A DNA stretch of 15,325 nucleotides, taken from the NCBI GenBank assembly GCA_029975625.1, contig JARKOR010000179.1, positions 1 to 15,325 of the forward strand. The letters are read 5' to 3'. Both the position numbers and the translations under genes were made by a program. Shown piece by piece: positions 12,654 through 15,325 of this stretch. Position 1 is the stretch's first letter; every line of letters begins with the position of its first letter. Under the pieces are notes generated by a model, which had not been told where the DNA came from, did no database searches, and was given only the letters and a program-made list of their open reading frames with translations. The DNA comes from Nanosynbacter sp. (GTDB lineage Bacteria > Patescibacteriota > Saccharimonadia > Saccharimonadales > Saccharimonadaceae).

Positions 12654-13778
12654 TCACACCACCACCCGTATCCTCTCCCTGTCCAGCGGTATCCCGTACC
12701 TCACCCCCGGCTTCCTACCGTGGGTGGCTATGGCGATTTTCCCAGCCTCGCCGGACCCGAAGGCCCGCTCCAGCTCCGCCTTGATCTTGGAACGGTAGGA
12801 CTTGAAGTTGTACTCATCCAGAGCGGCGACCCCGGTGGCGCTCATCTCCTCGACCGCTCTCCCGCGGTTGATGCTCCGGTACACCTCGGCCACCTCACCG
12901 GCGCGGGCCACGACCTCGTCCTGTGTGAGGGTACAGCCCTCGCACCCCCGGCAGGTATCCTTCCCGCATTCACTTTCCCGCTTGCGCAGGGCGAAGAAGG
13001 CGTACAGCGCCAGTTGAGCCGGCATCAGGTCGCACTCCCTCCCCCTCCACACCACCTTGCCGCCGGGGAGATCGACCACCAGTTCGTGCCGCTTCTCCTT
13101 CACCAGGCTGAGCATCAGGGCCGCCGGGCTCTCGGGCGCCTTCAGGTGGCGGGTGGACAGCCGGTCACGGATCGAGAAGAACGGCATTGGAAGCAGTGTC
13201 ACGCGGGCGTACCGGGTCTCCATGAAAAAGGGTTTGCCGTCCCGCCCCCGCAGTTCGATGGACGCGGACTTCCTGGGCGGAAAAAAGAAGTCGCGACACC
13301 CCTCGAACTCGGGAGAAACCAGCACGTGGAATATCCGGTCCATGGGTCTGGCGTAGCATTGGGCCGCCACCGCCAGACAGGCGCCCATGGTCTTCCTCCC
13401 GCCTGCGATGGAGAAATACACCGTACTCTCCGGGTCGGCGGTCAGCTCGAATGCCGCATCCATACAAGCCCTGAGAAACAGCTCGTTGTCCTCCTCGCCG
13501 CCGATGTCGTCGATCTCCCGACCGTGCTCATCGGTTACGGCCGTCACATGCCGTGAAGAAAAGTCCACGGAAGCTGAATCAAGGTCGTATTCCCGGAGAA
13601 GCTGGTAATAATGACCGGTATCGGGAGCAAGGAGGTGGGCGTTTACGGTCGTTTTGCCTTCGCGTGTGGTAATTATGCGAATAGCGTCCGGCATCCTCCC
13701 TTCCTGGAGCAGGGCATAGAGGGTTTCGGTGATGACCTGAGGGCTCAGGCCGCATACGGCGAGCAGGACTCGTTTCAT
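12654..13778 (-). CDS. CARF protein of the NE0113/TIGR02584 family with putative winged-helix C-terminus
   Basis: A 374-residue protein. Residues 1-200 form a CARF domain: strand and ligand loop VLLAVCGLSPQVITETLYAL (4-23, Ser12) and the second loop FSIAGGRKTMGACLA (122-136, Lys129). Proteins of this family are often annotated as Csm6-type CRISPR ring nucleases. Residues about 229-374 look like a winged helix: HELVVDLPGGKVVWRGRECDL, an Ala/Leu helix, then YRSKIKAEL and a wing-like strand ending VRYGIPL, in the manner of response-regulator output domains. The segment CGKDTCRGCEGC (271-282) adds a cysteine cluster. No R-x4-6-H HEPN motif is visible, so it is probably not an RNase effector. The ATG follows GGAG by five bases. 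It sits between cas6 and cas10. Confidence 0.8.
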   Translation of the reverse strand: MKRVLLAVCGLSPQVITETLYALLQEGRMPDAIRIITTREGKTTVNAHLLAPDTGHYYQLLREYDLDSASVDFSSRHVTAVTDEHGREIDDIGGEEDNELFLRACMDAAFELTADPESTVYFSIAGGRKTMGACLAVAAQCYARPMDRIFHVLVSPEFEGCRDFFFPPRKSASIELRGRDGKPFFMETRYARVTLLPMPFFSIRDRLSTRHLKAPESPAALMLSLVKEKRHELVVDLPGGKVVWRGRECDLMPAQLALYAFFALRKRESECGKDTCRGCEGCTLTQDEVVARAGEVAEVYRSINRGRAVEEMSATGVAALDEYNFKSYRSKIKAELERAFGSGEAGKIAIATHGRKPGVRYGIPLDRERIRVVV

Positions 13779-13790
13779 GGTTTCTCCGTT

Positions 13791-13924
13791 GTTCGTCGGA
13801 CGTCGTTCGTCGGATGTCGAGAAGATGTACTTCCACGTTCGACGACCGACGTTCGACGATTTATTCCCGATTTTCCACGTTTGACGACCGACGTTCGACC
13901 GATTTTTCGACGTTAGTCGAAAAA
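13791..13924. repeat. clustered GTCGAACGTCGGTC repeats and hairpin at the cas6 3' end
   Basis: Two near-identical 28-base units, 13831-13858 and 13873-13900 (period 42), share TTCCACGTTYGACGACCGAC followed by GTTCGAC. Next to them are two GTTCGTCGGA units (13791-13800, 13805-13814) and a perfect nine-bp hairpin TTTTTCGAC-GTTA-GTCGAAAAA (13903-13924). The right part overlaps the last codons of cas6 and the left part fills the gap to the CARF gene. It is the densest copy of a word family scattered across the locus. Confidence 0.75.
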
Positions 13925-14841
13925 TTAATCTTCCCCAGCCCGAAGCTCGTTTGTTTCCCCAGGTGCAGTTCCCGGGAAAGTTCCAGGAGCGGCAGAAACG
14001 GCCCGATTCTACCCTCGTAGGTAATGCTTCCCAGCAATCCACCCATGAGCATGGTCTGTTCCTGGCGGTTGGACCAGCGCTCCCAGTCGTGCCAGCGTAG
14101 AGACGATGTCGCTGTTTTCACCACCTGAGCCGTAGCGACAAGCCCCCTGTAATCCAGTGGCGGTTCACCATGGCCATAGGCGGTGAAGAGGGAAGATACG
14201 CGGCGGAGCATCGCCCGGACCAGAAGGTGAAATGGAAGCTCGGCGGAGAGGGAATTGCCGGACTTCAGGCGCAAGGGCGTAGGAAGGCGCACCTCAAGGG
14301 TACTGACCGATTCCGGTACTTCCGGTTCACGCAGGGCAAGGGTTGTCAGGGTTGTCGGCATTGTGAGCTTCCTGGTTTCTCCGTCATAGATTGTCTTCCC
14401 GTTGCAAAGCACCCTCTCCAGCCGGAATCCCGGACGTTTCCCGCCGGCCCGCTTTCCTATGCCTGTCCCGCCCATCATTTCGAATGCGTAGATGAAATAG
14501 GGGAGAGATTCATTGACCGGACCGAAAAGGATTAGTGAGAAATCAAATCCGTCCCCTGCATGAAAAACGGTTTCGGCGGACAGGGGCGGCTCGATGACAT
14601 AAGGGTGCGGCGGCGCGGCAACACGGTTCTTGTCGCCGTCGCTCTTTTCAGTGAGCTCGAAGGTGCGGGCATAGAGACAGCGCGCCGCCAGCAGGCAGGA
14701 ACGACAGTCCCGCTCCCGGACCGCGCAGACGACCTTCTTCAGTGCCCCGCCGAAGGCTCCGCGAAAGGTTGAACCCTTGAATGGAGGGAGACAGGCATCA
14801 CTCAGTAACGAACAATGGAAATCATAACGTCCGAAAAGCAT
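13861..14841 (-). CDS. cas6: Cas6 pre-crRNA processing endoribonuclease
   Basis: A 326-residue Cas6-type RAMP that cuts the array transcript within each repeat. The N-terminal part has LPPFKGSTFRGAFGGALKK and a cysteine cluster (CRSCLLAARC), as seen in the longer bacterial Cas6 family. The C-terminal half has the family signature LRWHDWERWSNRQEQ, then GGLLGSITYEG, and the glycine-rich LGKQTSFGLGKINF. The final residues (STNVEKSVERRSSNVENRE) are encoded by the junction repeat and are probably not part of the original protein. I choose the ATG 14841 with GAAAGG nine bases upstream; a TTG at 14910 would add 23 unlikely residues and overlap the promoter. Being first and separate from csm, it may have its own promoter. 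Confidence 0.9.
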   Translation of the reverse strand: MLFGRYDFHCSLLSDACLPPFKGSTFRGAFGGALKKVVCAVRERDCRSCLLAARCLYARTFELTEKSDGDKNRVAAPPHPYVIEPPLSAETVFHAGDGFDFSLILFGPVNESLPYFIYAFEMMGGTGIGKRAGGKRPGFRLERVLCNGKTIYDGETRKLTMPTTLTTLALREPEVPESVSTLEVRLPTPLRLKSGNSLSAELPFHLLVRAMLRRVSSLFTAYGHGEPPLDYRGLVATAQVVKTATSSLRWHDWERWSNRQEQTMLMGGLLGSITYEGRIGPFLPLLELSRELHLGKQTSFGLGKINFSTNVEKSVERRSSNVENRE

Positions 14842-14872
14842 GGTGGATAACCTTTCAGAGGATTTTCGTCCG

Positions 14873-14917
14873 ATTATTACGTTGTTCAGAACGGAAAGCA
14901 ACGACTGCAACGTTGCG
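14873..14917 (-). promoter_or_regulatory. candidate cas6 promoter with palindromic site
   Basis: On the minus strand TTGCTT (14901-14896) and TAATAA (14879-14874) are separated by 16 bases, a reasonable sigma-70 pair. Transcription would begin about 25 bases before the cas6 ATG. Just upstream of the -35 box is the palindrome GCAACGTTGC (14907-14916), within CGCAACGTTGCAGTC, the same string found upstream of the cas1 operon. Confidence 0.45.
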
Positions 14918-15212
14918 TTATGTGGAGAAAAGATATGCGCCGTCGTACAGAAGGCCCAAACGGACGCAGGCCTGCTGAAGGATACGGAAGGGGCCGCGTT
15001 CCCGGTGACGCGATGACGGGCCGAGGACGATTCTACTCGCTGATAAGATTTTTACCACAACATTTTTTGAATGAAACGGGATTAGGTATCGCAAGGCAAA
15101 GGACCGCAGCCGTCACCTGGATCCGCAGGCCGCTCCTGTAAACCCCAAACCGGTGCAGCGCGTTTTACAAAGCAGAAAAGAATCCGAGAAGGGCCTCGGA
15201 AGGAGGTGCCAG
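14918..15212. other. intergenic stretch between the CRISPR locus and the right flank
   Basis: About 295 bp between the cas6 promoter and the right-hand lipoprotein gene, which are divergently arranged. Short open frames are present but none has a ribosome site or a recognisable product. An AT-rich patch at about 15043-15075 may hold the promoter of the plus-strand gene, but no convincing box pair is seen. Confidence 0.5.
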
Positions 15213-15325
15213 ATGAGAAAACTTACACTTCTGCTTCTGACATTGATGACCCTGACAATGACCGGCTGCGTCGCGTATCCGGGTTATTACGGATACTATG
15301 ATTCCGGTTACTACGGCTATCCCTC
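15213..15325 (+). CDS. Tyr/Gly-rich lipoprotein, cut by the window edge
   Basis: The start of a plus-strand gene, with AAGGAGG six bases before the ATG. The visible 37 residues are a lipoprotein signal (MRKLTLLLLTLMTLTMTGC, Cys19 in MTGC) followed by a Tyr/Gly/Pro-rich stretch VAYPGYYGYYDSGYYGYP. Small lipoproteins of this composition are common envelope proteins of unknown function. It is divergent from cas6 and marks the right border of the locus. Confidence 0.75.
   Translation, partial: MRKLTLLLLTLMTLTMTGCVAYPGYYGYYDSGYYGYP

Noticed and set aside
12654..13778. Calling this gene a standard HEPN RNase Csm6
   Set aside because: No R-x4-6-H motif is visible in the C-terminal half, which looks like a winged helix instead.
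14842..14910. TTG start adding 23 residues to Cas6
   Set aside because: The candidate promoter lies in this stretch and the ATG at 14841 has its own ribosome site.

Overview
The window carries an essentially complete type III-A (Csm) CRISPR-Cas locus, with every recognised CRISPR gene on the minus strand. The high GC content, the strong GGAGG-type ribosome sites and the protein families suggest a Gram-negative, Desulfuromonadia/Geobacter-like bacterium. That placement is inference; no taxonomic marker gene is present. Host-type genes flank the locus: the first 17 codons of a minus-strand gene at the left edge (1-52) and the start of a plus-strand Tyr/Gly-rich lipoprotein at the right edge (15213-15325).

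In transcription order (right to left) the right half holds cas6 (pre-crRNA processing), a CARF protein of the NE0113/TIGR02584 ('Csm6-type ring nuclease') family with what looks like a C-terminal winged helix, and then the effector operon cas10/csm1, csm2, csm3, csm4, csm5. The csm genes are closely packed and most ribosome sites overlap the preceding stop codon. Cas10 keeps both its HD and GGDD motifs. Csm3 keeps the aspartate used for target RNA cleavage. Csm5 has an unusual C-terminal extension of about 110 residues.

The middle holds a small AbrB-type DNA-binding protein, a Card1/Can2-like CARF-nuclease (cyclic-oligoadenylate-activated effector) and an overlapping small gene that I read as Csx3 (Crn3 ring nuclease). 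Next come a 260-bp AT-rich leader and a CRISPR array of 13 identical 35-bp repeats and 12 spacers (35-44 nt), transcribed on the minus strand away from the leader. Several spacers read in the plus (target-transcript) sense like bacterial translation-initiation regions.

The left part holds a Phd/YefM-PIN (VapBC-like) toxin-antitoxin pair and an adaptation operon: a lipoprotein of unknown function, cas1 with an acidic insert, and two different cas2 genes.

Together the genes describe a system in which Cas10-Csm senses target RNA and makes cyclic oligoadenylate. Card1 is the destructive effector. Csx3 and the second CARF protein are candidate off-switches or regulators.

The most interesting non-coding signals are: an identical 15-bp palindrome-containing motif about 65 bp upstream of both cas6 and the lipoprotein-cas1-cas2-cas2 operon; a 15-bp direct repeat in the leader; an 11-bp inverted repeat bracketing the array plus leader; and a GTCGAACGTC-type repeat family at module junctions, one copy of which forms the C-terminal tail of Cas6.
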